A stretch of 64,000 nt of DNA, from NCBI RefSeq assembly GCF_001439845.1, contig NZ_JYLO01000001.1:124001-188000 (forward strand), read 5' to 3'. Numbering within the stretch: the first letter of the stretch is position 1; each line of letters opens with the position of its first letter. The stretch comes from Pseudomonas lactis. Its GTDB lineage: Bacteria > Pseudomonadota > Gammaproteobacteria > Pseudomonadales > Pseudomonadaceae. A program made the position numbers and the translations under genes. The notes under the pieces are model-generated. The model saw only the letters and a program-made list of their open reading frames with translations. It was not told the origin of the DNA and ran no database searches. This document shows positions 17,440 to 26,097 of this stretch, in pieces.

Positions 17440-17841
17440 ATGGCCTTCTCCACGCAAGACAGTGATGAGGTGCTGAGCGAGATCAACGTCACGCCGCTGG
17501 TGGACGTGATGCTGGTGCTGCTGGTGGTGTTTATCGTCACCGCGCCGCTGTTGACCAACTCCATCCCGATCAACCTGCCCAAGACCCAGGCCGTAGCGCC
17601 GGTCGAGCAGAAAGACCCGCTGGTGGTGAGCATCGACGGCGCAGGCAAAGTGTTTATCAACAAGGACGCCATCCAGCCGGACCTGCTGGAGTTCAACCTG
17701 CAGGCGGCCAAGGCCAAGGACCCCGATGTACGGGTGCAACTGCAGGCCGATGACGGTGTGAATTATGGCGAAGTGGCGCGCGCCATGGCGTCGATCGAGC
17801 GTGCGGGGATTACCAAGTTGTCGGTGATCACCGCACGGTAG
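17440..17841 (+). CDS. exbD: TonB-system component ExbD
   Basis: 133 residues, ExbD/TolR family. One N-terminal helix carries the key aspartate in PLVDVMLVLLVVFIVTAPLL (D22, equivalent to E. coli D25). A periplasmic domain ends GEVARAMASIERAGITKLSVIT. It starts 1 bp after exbB, with GGAGG just before, so translation is coupled. A strong terminator follows, closing the operon. Confidence 0.92.
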   Translation: MAFSTQDSDEVLSEINVTPLVDVMLVLLVVFIVTAPLLTNSIPINLPKTQAVAPVEQKDPLVVSIDGAGKVFINKDAIQPDLLEFNLQAAKAKDPDVRVQLQADDGVNYGEVARAMASIERAGITKLSVITAR

Positions 17842-17866
17842 TTTCAAAAAATCTCGACAGTTTTTG

Positions 17867-17900
17867 GGCCGCTTTCCTTGGCAGGGTGCGGCCTTTTTTT
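17867..17900 (+). terminator. Rho-independent terminator after exbD
   Basis: GGCCGC (17867-17872) pairs with GCGGCC (17888-17893) across a 15-nt loop, directly followed by a run of seven T. It ends tonB-exbBD before the toxin gene. Confidence 0.8.
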
Positions 17901-18036
17901 ATTTAAGGGTCAGGTATTTATGGATGTTGCACAGGAAAAGAATTTACATGTTTTTGAGTGTTTCCAAGCGTGCAATTCTGGACGACATGATTATGCTGGG
18001 CAGTGCATGGAGCAATTTAATTAATGGAGAAATTAC

Positions 18037-20973
18037 ATGCCTATACGGTTTCCTGTTCAGCTGGTAAACACGTTTGTAAATCCGCAGGTGTCAACTGATA
18101 AGCCTGTAGAAAATTCCCCGGTGGTGGTCTCTCCACCCTCCGGTTCACCACGTCTCAAACATCCTTCAGCCTGTAAGCCGCCAAGTTTGGTTGACTACCA
18201 GAGAAAATACGGTGCATCAAAAGGGGGGGAGTCTGCCGGCGTCTCCAGGGGGACGAACAACGGAAGTTCGACATTGAAGAAAAACGCTAATATAGAGTCT
18301 TATATTATTAAGCATTCTGGCGATTTTATAACCCCCGAAAAAGAAATTTCAACAATCTTGTCCGCAGCGATAAAGCAGCGCTGGGGATTGGATCTTGATC
18401 CCGATAAAACGTTTCTGGTTACATTTAAAGATAATGGGGAAGACGAAAAAGACGTCGTCGAAAAAATAACACTGACACAGGCGGCGCTGAAGAACAGGCA
18501 AGATGTAACGATTGAGGATAATGAGGGTTGGTTTCGAAAAATTGCCAAATATTTTTCTCCGGTAGTGTATGTTTACAATAAAATTGACGGCTGGGTCGAA
18601 GAGGCAAACAGTCGGCAAGGTATTTACCGGGAACCGAGTGCTCAGGGGGCTGCGCCTTATACTTCGGATACTCAGGTATCCATACCCGTTGATGATTTTA
18701 AAGCATTAGTCTGGGATACAGACCGGACTAAACTGTATAAAAATACCCTTGATAGCTTTTGGGACAAGCACAGCGGCTCATATACATCATTGAGTAAAAT
18801 CTCTTTTGTTAAAGCGATCAATCTACAACGCTTGGAAGGCTCGCTTAAGCCTGCCGAGGCAGCACTCGCCCAGCGTGCGTTGGGGCCTGTTGCGCAAAAG
18901 GAATGGTCCGAGCTGACCGCCCAGGATTTTACAATGCCTGCGGTCAAGGACCCGGATCTGGATGTCGGTCTGCTGAGCATCAATGGCTTTCAGTCCACCG
19001 ACTTGATGTGTGTGACCGACCGCAAAACCCAGCTCACATTGCTTTACATCCCTGGCAATTCCTCGCCGATCCATCGCTTCGACAATCCGGAACAAATGAA
19101 AACGTGGCTGGCCGAGCAAGCCAGGGATCCTGTAAAGCGTGAATCACTGTTGACGCATTTCTCCCTCAAGGACCAGGCCAGAAGGTCGTTTTCAGATGGT
19201 GTGCGTCAAACCTTGGAAGGGATGGCCAATTGGTCCGAAGCGCAGGCGGCAGGGAACGCGTTTCTTTCGGGGCTCAATGGCTGGGTGCCGGATCGTTTTA
19301 TCACCGTTGAGCCATTAAGTGGCGATCCTTTTGAAGCGGTCAAGGTTCGGCAAAAAGAGCGTTCTTACTCGGATGCCGACAATGCCATTGTCAGCGATGG
19401 CGACTACACCAAGAACAAGATACTGCAGGGTGTGGAAGAGGCCACAAAGGTCGCAATGTTCATGACACCACTGGCGCTGGTCATGCCGGAAGTAGCCATA
19501 GGGCTGGATATTTTCTTCCTGGCTGCCGGGGTCACCCAGGCAGGCATCGGTATTGATGATGTCGTCAAAGGCAAAGCGACGGGGGCTGACCGTATCGTTT
19601 TTGGCGTATTGAACGCCGTGCCGCCATTAGCCACTCATGCGGGGGCGCCGCTTGCGAAGGTGCTGACAGAGCGGGTCTCCGGGGAGGGCATTGTTGCAGG
19701 GGGTGATATTGCAGCCCAGGCGCCCACTCAAGTCACCGAACAAGGGCGGCCAAACTTCAACCCGCCACGACGTGTCAATGGCCAGATAGGATACCCGATG
19801 AGCCCTGTTGCGCCTCCGAAGATCCTCGAGGAATTCACGATTCCGATGGACGATATCCATCAAATGTTCTTGCAAGACTACATGGTTTTTGTAGATCAGT
19901 ACGGTACAAAAGTTACGTATGACGTAGAGGCACGCCTCTGGCGTGGGCTCAACGAGAACGGGCAAGTGAATGACATTTTTTATTGGCGTAAGGGGCAAGG
20001 AAAGTGGCTGAGTGGTACTAAAGCCGAGGCGACTGCCGGGAGTAAAAGTGCACCGGTTTCGACTATTAATAAAACACTGAAAGTACCGCCACTGCCGTCG
20101 CTGCCTTCCGCCGCTACAGAAGTGCCAAAAGTCATCCACTATTTTTGGGCAGGCAATGAGATGCCAGAGCATTTGCTCGAAAATATTATTGAGAACTCCA
20201 GGAAAAGCCCGGGGTATAAGTCTATCGTTCACGTGGATGCCAATAACGCTGGGGCCTTTCAGAAGATAAAATCCGCTCTGGATCACCGAGTGGGTGGGCT
20301 TGAAGTTCACGATTTGAAAGAAGAGGAGGCTTTTCGAGAACTCAATGCCGGCAAGTATGGGGAGATGTATCAGTATTTTCGCTCAGGACAAGGGCAGAAT
20401 TTATCGGCCTCGTCTGACGTCATGCGCGTTGCGCTGATAAAAAAATACGGTGGTATTTATCTCGATACTGACGATGTTCTGACTAAGGGGGTAGGCGATG
20501 TCATGCTGAAAGCCACTCCAAATGATATTCTGATGAATTCGCCCGTTACTTACGCTGCCACGGACTTCAATGGGTTCAATACAAGTAATTTTGCTAGCCA
20601 TCCCGACAATCCTTTGCTCGATACCCTTATGGAAGAATCTTATCAGCGATACAAGGCTAATGAATCCTGGTTGCAGGCAAATCGTCCGTTCCTGCCTGAG
20701 GAAGCGACAACCGCAGAGCAACAGGCTTATAAAGAGTATGAAACAAAGATTTTTGAAATAACCGGTCCGAGAATGTTTGGGGATGTGCTCGAACGAGAGA
20801 ATTACGGTTTCTTTCCGATTGTCGATGAAATAAACGAGCTCTTGAATGCTCGTGTTCTCCTTCCCGAAAATTATGCAAAAAAATACACTGAGTTGAGAGA
20901 TTATTATATGCCGATGAATCATAAGTTTGGGGTTTCTATCGGGGCGGAGCACTCCATGCAGCATTCTCGTTAA
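18037..20973 (+). CDS. Large toxin with TcdA/TcdB-type glycosyltransferase domain
   Basis: 978 residues from ATG 18037, with GGAG 7 bp upstream. The C-terminal third is a GT44/DXD-type glycosyltransferase: PKVIHYFWAGNEMPE at about 696 (the donor-binding I-H-x-x-W motif) and SASSDVMRVALIKKYGG before YLDTDD, with D810-x-D812 as the metal site. This matches clostridial toxins that glucosylate host GTPases. The N-terminus (about 1-85) is Ser/Pro-rich and looks disordered; there is no Sec signal. About 90-560 is unassigned, with hydrophobic segments near 471-540 that could serve translocation. Base composition is clearly more AT-rich than the flanks, suggesting transfer. No chaperone, immunity gene or secretion system lies nearby, so the delivery route is unknown. 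Confidence 0.85.
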   Translation: MPIRFPVQLVNTFVNPQVSTDKPVENSPVVVSPPSGSPRLKHPSACKPPSLVDYQRKYGASKGGESAGVSRGTNNGSSTLKKNANIESYIIKHSGDFITPEKEISTILSAAIKQRWGLDLDPDKTFLVTFKDNGEDEKDVVEKITLTQAALKNRQDVTIEDNEGWFRKIAKYFSPVVYVYNKIDGWVEEANSRQGIYREPSAQGAAPYTSDTQVSIPVDDFKALVWDTDRTKLYKNTLDSFWDKHSGSYTSLSKISFVKAINLQRLEGSLKPAEAALAQRALGPVAQKEWSELTAQDFTMPAVKDPDLDVGLLSINGFQSTDLMCVTDRKTQLTLLYIPGNSSPIHRFDNPEQMKTWLAEQARDPVKRESLLTHFSLKDQARRSFSDGVRQTLEGMANWSEAQAAGNAFLSGLNGWVPDRFITVEPLSGDPFEAVKVRQKERSYSDADNAIVSDGDYTKNKILQGVEEATKVAMFMTPLALVMPEVAIGLDIFFLAAGVTQAGIGIDDVVKGKATGADRIVFGVLNAVPPLATHAGAPLAKVLTERVSGEGIVAGGDIAAQAPTQVTEQGRPNFNPPRRVNGQIGYPMSPVAPPKILEEFTIPMDDIHQMFLQDYMVFVDQYGTKVTYDVEARLWRGLNENGQVNDIFYWRKGQGKWLSGTKAEATAGSKSAPVSTINKTLKVPPLPSLPSAATEVPKVIHYFWAGNEMPEHLLENIIENSRKSPGYKSIVHVDANNAGAFQKIKSALDHRVGGLEVHDLKEEEAFRELNAGKYGEMYQYFRSGQGQNLSASSDVMRVALIKKYGGIYLDTDDVLTKGVGDVMLKATPNDILMNSPVTYAATDFNGFNTSNFASHPDNPLLDTLMEESYQRYKANESWLQANRPFLPEEATTAEQQAYKEYETKIFEITGPRMFGDVLERENYGFFPIVDEINELLNARVLLPENYAKKYTELRDYYMPMNHKFGVSIGAEHSMQHSR

Positions 20974-21079
20974 TGCGGGTATAGGCTTGGCGGCATGAGC
21001 AATAAGTGAGCGCTGGACGCTTGAACGTGACCACTGATTGCTCATCTGGAAAGTAATCCAGCTTCGCCAAAGAGAAGGG

Positions 21080-21120
21080 CATCGTCTCGCTCTGACACCT
21101 GGGTGTCGGGGCGAGCGATG
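21080..21120 (+). terminator. Strong hairpin downstream of the toxin gene
   Basis: GACACC (21094-21099) pairs with GGTGTC (21102-21107), extended by CTCGC/GCGAG and ATCG/CGAT with small internal mismatches. Only GCGTTTCC follows, so the U-tract is weak. It may end the toxin transcript. Confidence 0.4.
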
Positions 21121-21257
21121 GCGTTTCCTGAGGTGTGGGCGGGGAGACACGGCTAAATTCTATTTTGTTATTAATAAATTCTTTTTTATTCCTTATTCTG
21201 TTTGAAGGTCGTCCCTATACTGAGCTGCAACGCTAAACGTTGCAGGAGGGCACACCC

Positions 21258-21839
21258 ATGCACAGCGAGTCGATTCGTTATCTGATCGTGCCGGGCTGGC
21301 AAGGATCGCCAGAAGATCATTGGCAAACCCATTGGCAGAACAGCTTGCCCAACAGCGCACGGGTGGAGCAGGCCGATTGGCTGACGCCGCGTCGCGAGGA
21401 TTGGGTGGCGGCACTGGCCGAGGCCATCGCTGCTGACAGTACGCCGGTTATCCTGATCGCCCATAGCCTGGGCTGCATCACCGTGGCCCACTGGGCCGCC
21501 ACCGCACCCGTGCAGTTCTTGCGACAGGTACGCGGTGCGTTGCTGGTGGCTCCGGCGGATGTCGAGCGCCCTGCGTGTGCCCCTGCACTGCGCAATTTCG
21601 CCCCTATTCCAACTGACCTGCTGCCATTTCCCAGCCAGGTGGTCAGCTCCGATAACGACAGTGCCGTGAGCGCCCCCAGGGCTCTGGACCTGGCGCGTCA
21701 ATGGGGCGCCGAAGCCGGCATCTTGTCGGGCGCCGGGCATATCAATGTGAAGTCCGGCCACCGGCGCTGGGAGCAAGGGTTTGCTTACCTCTATCGCCTG
21801 CAACATCGCCTCGAGCACCACGCTCGGCGCAGCGCCTAA
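21258..21839 (+). CDS. RBBP9/YdeN-family alpha/beta hydrolase
   Basis: 193 residues from ATG 21258, preceded by AGGAGG. The opening YLIVPGWQGSPEDHWQTHW and the nucleophile elbow AHSLGC are diagnostic of the RBBP9/YdeN serine hydrolase family (DUF1234-like). SDNDSAVSAPRALDLARQWGAE carries the acid residue region and GAGHIN the catalytic histidine. A small cytoplasmic esterase of unknown substrate. It is 47 bp before the sigma-54 activator gene and likely in the same transcript. Confidence 0.85.
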   Translation: MHSESIRYLIVPGWQGSPEDHWQTHWQNSLPNSARVEQADWLTPRREDWVAALAEAIAADSTPVILIAHSLGCITVAHWAATAPVQFLRQVRGALLVAPADVERPACAPALRNFAPIPTDLLPFPSQVVSSDNDSAVSAPRALDLARQWGAEAGILSGAGHINVKSGHRRWEQGFAYLYRLQHRLEHHARRSA

Positions 21840-21886
21840 TATTTTTCAACGCCCCGTCCCTGTGCGGATTGGGGCGGGAGCCTGCC

Positions 21887-22813
21887 ATGAGTCTGCATGA
21901 AACCTTTGGCCAGCCGTTGCTGACCTTTCCCGATGCCGAAAAAAGCCCGTTGAGCATCCGCGCCAAGGCGCTGGTGTTCGTCGACCCACGGTCACGCCAA
22001 CTGCGTGAAGAGTTGGAAAGCCTTGCGCCGCGTGCCTTGCCCGTATTGATTCGTGGTGAGACCGGCAGCGGTAAAGAATTGCTGGCGCGGCACATTCACC
22101 GTGGCAGCGACCGTACTGGCCTGTTTGTCTCGGTCAACTGTGGCGCCATCAGCCCCACCTATGCCGATGCCGAGTTGTTCGGCTATGCCGCCGGTAGCCA
22201 CAGTGGTGCGGCGAGCAGCCGGGCGGGATGGTTCGGCTCGGCCAACGGCGGCACCTTGTACCTGGATGAGATTGGCGACTTGCCGCTGCCGATCCAGGTG
22301 AAGTTGCTCGCGGCCCTGGAAAACCACGAAGTCACCCGTGTCGGTGCCCATCAGCCGAGCCCGGTGGATGTGCGCCTGGTGGCCGCCACCAGCATCGACT
22401 TGGCCCAAGCCGTGGCCGTGGGCAAGTTCCACGAGCGTCTGTTTCATTACTTGAGCGAAGGCCGGCTGGACCTGCCAGCGTTGCGCGAGCGGGTGGGGGA
22501 TATCTTGTCCCTGGCCGAATATTTCCTCGGCATCTACAGCCAGCGCCTGGACCTCCCGGTGCCGCTGATCAGCGACGCCGCCCAGCAGGTGCTGGAGCAA
22601 CACACCTGGCCGGGCAATACCCGTGAACTGGAAAACGTCATTCACTTTGCCTTGCTGGTGAGCAGTGGCGATGAAATCTTGCCCGAGCATTTGAACTTGC
22701 CGGTGGCGGGTTCGCCGCTGGAGCAAGTACGACGAATTTTTGCCAGCGCCAGCCCAGCCGAGAAGGAATCGGTGCGTAAATTCCTGTATGAGCAAAATGG
22801 AATATCAACGTGA
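21887..22813 (+). CDS. Atypical sigma-54-interacting regulator
   Basis: 308 residues from ATG 21887. The AAA+ core has Walker A GETGSGKE (57-64), Walker B GGTLYLDEIG (121-130) and the arginine-finger region FHERLFHYLSEGRLDLPALRER. The GAFTGA loop that contacts sigma-54 reads GSHSGA (103-108). The protein ends at LYEQNGIST with no recognisable Fis-type HTH. SfnR-like regulators of sulfone and methionine metabolism belong to the same superfamily, and the gene precedes a MetQ-like binding protein, so a sulfur role is plausible. With the altered loop and no HTH it may act as a modulator rather than a classical activator (inference). Confidence 0.75.
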   Translation: MSLHETFGQPLLTFPDAEKSPLSIRAKALVFVDPRSRQLREELESLAPRALPVLIRGETGSGKELLARHIHRGSDRTGLFVSVNCGAISPTYADAELFGYAAGSHSGAASSRAGWFGSANGGTLYLDEIGDLPLPIQVKLLAALENHEVTRVGAHQPSPVDVRLVAATSIDLAQAVAVGKFHERLFHYLSEGRLDLPALRERVGDILSLAEYFLGIYSQRLDLPVPLISDAAQQVLEQHTWPGNTRELENVIHFALLVSSGDEILPEHLNLPVAGSPLEQVRRIFASASPAEKESVRKFLYEQNGIST

Positions 22814-22919
22814 ATAAAAGATATTGTTCGGGAATAAAAAATCTAGGTATTGTCCTCACCACGCCGCGATAGCACTTCGCTGGCACCTCACATAAAAACG
22901 GTCGTTAGAAGGACATTGC

Positions 22920-23702
22920 ATGAAAAAGGTTCTGTTGTTTACCGCTCTGGCGGCTGCCCTGACTGCCGGCTTCGCCCAGGCCAACGAAAAGCTGGTGGTG
23001 GCTGCTACGCCGATCCCGCACGCCGAAATCCTCGAGCTGATCAAGCCGACCCTGGCCAAGGAAGGTGTGGACCTGCAGATCAAAGTCTTTACCGATTATG
23101 TACAACCGAACGTGCAAGTCGCTGAGAAACGTCTGGACGCCAACTATTTCCAGACCCTGCCGTACCTGGAAAACTTCAACAAAGGTAAGGGCACCAACCT
23201 GATTACCGTGGTGGGTGTGCACGTTGAACCCTTCGGCGGCTACTCGAAAAAGATCAAGAAAATTGAAGATCTGAAAGACGGCGCCACCGTGGCTATCCCT
23301 AACGAAGGCTCCAACAGCGGCCGCGCCCTGTTGCTGCTGCAAAAGGCCGGTGTGATCACCCTCAAAGACCCGACCAACGCCTTGGCCACGCCGAAAGACA
23401 TCGCCAGCAACCCCAAGAACCTGAAATTCAAAGAGCTGGAATCGGCCCTGCTGCCACGGGTACTGGACCAGGTTGACCTCGACCTGATCAACACCAACTA
23501 CGCCCTGGAAGCTGGCCTGAACCCGGCCAAGGACGCGTTGATCATCGAAGACGCCAAGTCGCCGTACGTGAACTTCCTGGTGGCGCGCCCGGACAACAAG
23601 GACAGCGATGCTATCCAGAAGTTGGCCAAGGCCCTGACCAGCCCGGAAGTCAAAGCTTTCATCGAGAAGAAGTACAACGGCGCGGTGGTGCCAGCGTTCT
23701 GA
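22920..23702 (+). CDS. MetQ-like (NLPA family) binding protein
   Basis: 260 residues from ATG 22920. A Sec signal (MKKVLLFTALAAALTAGFAQA) is not followed by a lipobox cysteine, unlike classical MetQ. The mature part shows LVVAATPIPHAEILELIKP, ANYFQTLPYLENFNK and EALYGGYS-like VHVEPFGGYSKKIK, typical of methionine-binding NLPA proteins. It stands alone, with its own terminator, between a sigma-54 regulator and an amino-acid ABC operon; the second MetQ, with MetNI, is at 42663-43478. It could feed that distant MetNI. Confidence 0.85.
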   Translation: MKKVLLFTALAAALTAGFAQANEKLVVAATPIPHAEILELIKPTLAKEGVDLQIKVFTDYVQPNVQVAEKRLDANYFQTLPYLENFNKGKGTNLITVVGVHVEPFGGYSKKIKKIEDLKDGATVAIPNEGSNSGRALLLLQKAGVITLKDPTNALATPKDIASNPKNLKFKELESALLPRVLDQVDLDLINTNYALEAGLNPAKDALIIEDAKSPYVNFLVARPDNKDSDAIQKLAKALTSPEVKAFIEKKYNGAVVPAF

Positions 23703-23730
23703 TGTAAGCCAAAACTCCTTCAAGGTTTCA

Positions 23731-23764
23731 ACGCCGACGGCTACTACAGCGTCGGCGTTTTTTT
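23731..23764 (+). terminator. Rho-independent terminator after the MetQ-like gene
   Basis: ACGCCGACG (23731-23739) pairs with CGTCGGCGT (23750-23758), followed by a run of seven T. Confidence 0.9.
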
Positions 23765-23784
23765 ATCTGAAATACACTCAAAGA

Positions 23785-23874
23785 CTGTGGGAGCTGGCTT
23801 GCCTGCGATAGCGGTGGGTCAGTGTCACATCTGTACCTGACGGACCGCTATCGCAGGCAAGCCAGCTCCCACAG
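23785..23874. repeat. REP/BIME inverted pair
   Basis: CTGTGGGAGCTGGCTTGCCT opens the left arm, and its complement closes the right arm. Arms extend through CGATAGCGGT/ACCGCTATCG. With the terminator upstream, the MetQ-like and ABC operons are well separated. The remaining stretch to 24018 is AT-rich (ATCTAGGTATTTAAACTTTG) and looks like the promoter of the ABC operon. Confidence 0.9.
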
Positions 23875-24018
23875 AGGTAAGTTTTTTGGTGATATGGATA
23901 TGCTATCTAGGTATTTAAACTTTGATTTTTATACCTTTAAAGTTCGCGCTAGCTGACGTTATCCACGTCGGCACGGACTGCGCTCGCGGCATTACCCATG
24001 CGGCGATATGGACTGCAC

Positions 24019-24684
24019 ATGACCTTCGATTTCGCTTTTATCCTCAGCACCCTGCCGGCGTTTCTCAAGGCCGTGGGTGTGACGCTGCAAGTCGGCCTGA
24101 TCGCCATTGCCACCTCCTTGCTGGTGGCGCTGATCAACGCTGCGCTGCTGGTGTTTCGCACGCCTTACCTGTCGCGCCTGGTGGCGTTGTATGTAGAGCT
24201 GGCGCGTAACACGCCGCTGTTGATCCAGCTGTTTTTCGTCTACTTCGCGCTGCCGGCCCTGGGTTTCAATATTTCCGGGTTCTGGGCGGCGATTATCACC
24301 ATGACCTTTCTGGGCGGCGCCTACCTCACCGAAGTGCTGCGCGCCGGTGTGGAAGCGGTGCCGCTGGCGCAAATCGAGTCGGGCAAGTCCATTGGCCTGT
24401 CCGACTGGCAACTGCTGCGCCATGTGATTCTGCCCCAGGCCGGTATCCTCAGCCTGCCGGCGTTGTTCGCCAATTTCATTTTCCTGCTCAAGGAAACCAC
24501 CGTGGTGTCCGCGGTGGCGGTGCCGGAGATTCTCTACACCACCAAGAGCTACATCGCCCTCTACTACAAGACCTACGAAATGCTCGCCGTGCTGACGCTG
24601 ATTTGCGTGCTGTTGTTCCTGCCGTTGTCGCTGTTGCTCAGCCGCCTGGAAAGGAGGCTCCAGCATGGCCAGTTCGGGTCTTGA
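24019..24684 (+). CDS. Polar amino-acid ABC transporter permease 1
   Basis: 221 residues from ATG 24019; an in-frame ATG at 23998 would add seven residues. HisM/GlnP-type permease: ARNTPLLIQLFFVYFALPALG, AAIITMTFLGGAYLTEVLRAGVEAVPLAQIESGKSIGLS and the EAA-like ILPQAGILSLPAL are family hallmarks. First of a four-gene operon with overlapping junctions (permease, permease, ATPase, binding lipoprotein). The neighbouring sulfur genes suggest a sulfur-containing amino acid as substrate, but this cannot be read from sequence. Confidence 0.85.
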   Translation: MTFDFAFILSTLPAFLKAVGVTLQVGLIAIATSLLVALINAALLVFRTPYLSRLVALYVELARNTPLLIQLFFVYFALPALGFNISGFWAAIITMTFLGGAYLTEVLRAGVEAVPLAQIESGKSIGLSDWQLLRHVILPQAGILSLPALFANFIFLLKETTVVSAVAVPEILYTTKSYIALYYKTYEMLAVLTLICVLLFLPLSLLLSRLERRLQHGQFGS

Positions 24685-25324
24685 GTTGCTCTGGGTGTCG
24701 TTGCCGCAACTGAGCAAGGGCGCTGCGCAAACCCTGTCGATTTCGTTTTTGAGCATCGCCTTCAGTACGGTGGGCGGCGTGCTCTACGGCGTGCTGCGCA
24801 CCTTGAATAACAAGGCGATCAACGGCGTGCTGCGGGTCTACCTGGAACTGTTTCGCGCCATTCCGGTGCTGGTGTGGTTGTACCTGCTGTTTTTTGGCCT
24901 GCCGATCTTCTTCGGCCTGAGCATTCCGAGTTTCTGGTGCGCGGTGCTGGTGCTGTCGTTGTGGGGCGCCAGCGAGGTGGGCGAAGTGGTGCGTGGCGCG
25001 CTGCATTCGTTGCCCCGTGGCCAGCGCGAAGCGGGCCTGTCGATTGGCCTGTCCGGCCCACAGTTGTACGGCTATGTGCTGCTGCCCCAGGCCCTCAAGC
25101 GCATGACGCCGCCGACCATCAACGTGTACACGCGCATCATCAAGACCAGCTCCCTGGCGGTGCTGATTGGTGTGGTGGATGTGATCAAGGTCGGCCAGCA
25201 AATCATCGAGCGCACCTATGAGTCTGTATTGATCTACGGTGCGCTGTTCCTGTTTTTCTTCTTTATCTGCTACCCGTTGTCAGCCGCCTCCAAGGTGCTG
25301 GAACGGCGCTGGGCCCAAGCATGA
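24665..25324 (+). CDS. Polar amino-acid ABC transporter permease 2
   Basis: 219 residues from ATG 24665, with GGAGG upstream inside the preceding gene, which it overlaps by 20 bp. The HisM-type motifs YLELFRAIPVLVWLYLLFFG and SEVGEVVRGALHSLPRGQREAGLSIGLSG are present, followed by LPQALKRMTPPTINVYTRIIKTSSL. It should pair with the first permease as a heterodimer. Confidence 0.87.
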   Translation: MASSGLELLWVSLPQLSKGAAQTLSISFLSIAFSTVGGVLYGVLRTLNNKAINGVLRVYLELFRAIPVLVWLYLLFFGLPIFFGLSIPSFWCAVLVLSLWGASEVGEVVRGALHSLPRGQREAGLSIGLSGPQLYGYVLLPQALKRMTPPTINVYTRIIKTSSLAVLIGVVDVIKVGQQIIERTYESVLIYGALFLFFFFICYPLSAASKVLERRWAQA

Positions 25325-26097
25325 GCGCATTGATCGAGTTCCAGGGTTTCAACAAATTCTTCGGCGAGACGCAGGTGCTCAAGGGCATCGACCTGAGCGT
25401 GCAAAGCGGCGAGGTGGTGGTGATCCTCGGCCCCAGCGGTTGTGGCAAAAGCACCTTGCTGCGTTGTTTGAACGGTTTGGAAGTGGCACACAGCGGCAGT
25501 CTGCGGTTTGCAGGCCTTGAGCTGTTGGATAAAACCACCGACTGGCGCCAGGTACGCCAGGACATCGGCATGGTGTTCCAGAGCTACCACCTGTTCCCGC
25601 ACATGAGCGTGCTGGACAACATCCTGCTCGGCCCGCTGAAAGTGCAAAAGCGCGACCCCCGCGAGGCCCGTGAGCAGGCGCAAAAACTGCTGGAGCGCGT
25701 GGGCCTGGCCGACAAGCGCGATGCCTTCCCTCGCCAGCTTTCCGGCGGCCAGCAACAACGCATCGCTATCGTGCGCTCGTTGTGCATGAACCCCCAGGTC
25801 ATGCTGTTTGACGAAGTCACCGCGGCCCTCGACCCGGAGATGGTCAAGGAGGTGCTGGAAGTGATCCAGGGCCTGGCCCGCGATGGCATGACCCTGCTGA
25901 TCGTTACCCACGAAATGGCCTTCGCCCGCGCCGTCGCCGACCGCGTGGTGTTCATGGAGGCCGGTCGAATCCTCGAACACAACACCCCCGAGGCATTCTT
26001 TACGAACCCGCAGACCGCACGCGCGCAGCAGTTCCTGGAGAAGTTCTCCTTTGTTTCAACACTGCCCAAAAAGATCAAGGAACTGGAGCTGATATGA
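25321..26097 (+). CDS. Polar amino-acid ABC transporter ATPase
   Basis: 258 residues, starting in an ATGA overlap with the upstream permease. Walker A GPSGCGKST, Q-loop QSYHLFPHMSVLDN, signature [13 protein letters not shown] and Walker B VMLFDEVTAALDPE are complete. The GlnQ/HisP class fits the two permeases. V-T-A in place of the usual P-T-S after the Walker B glutamate is a mild deviation seen in this class. Confidence 0.9.
   Translation: MSALIEFQGFNKFFGETQVLKGIDLSVQSGEVVVILGPSGCGKSTLLRCLNGLEVAHSGSLRFAGLELLDKTTDWRQVRQDIGMVFQSYHLFPHMSVLDNILLGPLKVQKRDPREAREQAQKLLERVGLADKRDAFPRQLSGGQQQRIAIVRSLCMNPQVMLFDEVTAALDPEMVKEVLEVIQGLARDGMTLLIVTHEMAFARAVADRVVFMEAGRILEHNTPEAFFTNPQTARAQQFLEKFSFVSTLPKKIKELELI

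Noticed and set aside
17841..18036. hrp box for type III secretion upstream of the toxin
   Set aside because: No GGAACC-N15/16-CCAC pattern was found in the gap, and no type III genes are nearby.
17864..18067. Small open frame between exbD and the toxin
   Set aside because: It starts within the exbD terminator and overlaps the toxin start, with no ribosome site.
22814..22919. Sigma-54 (-24/-12) promoter before the MetQ-like gene
   Set aside because: TGGCACC is present near 22879, but no GC element follows at the required spacing, so the call was not supported.
23785..23874. Dispersed repeats read as a CRISPR array
   Set aside because: Repeats occur as isolated inverted pairs between genes, with no regular spacers and no cas genes; they are REP/BIME elements.
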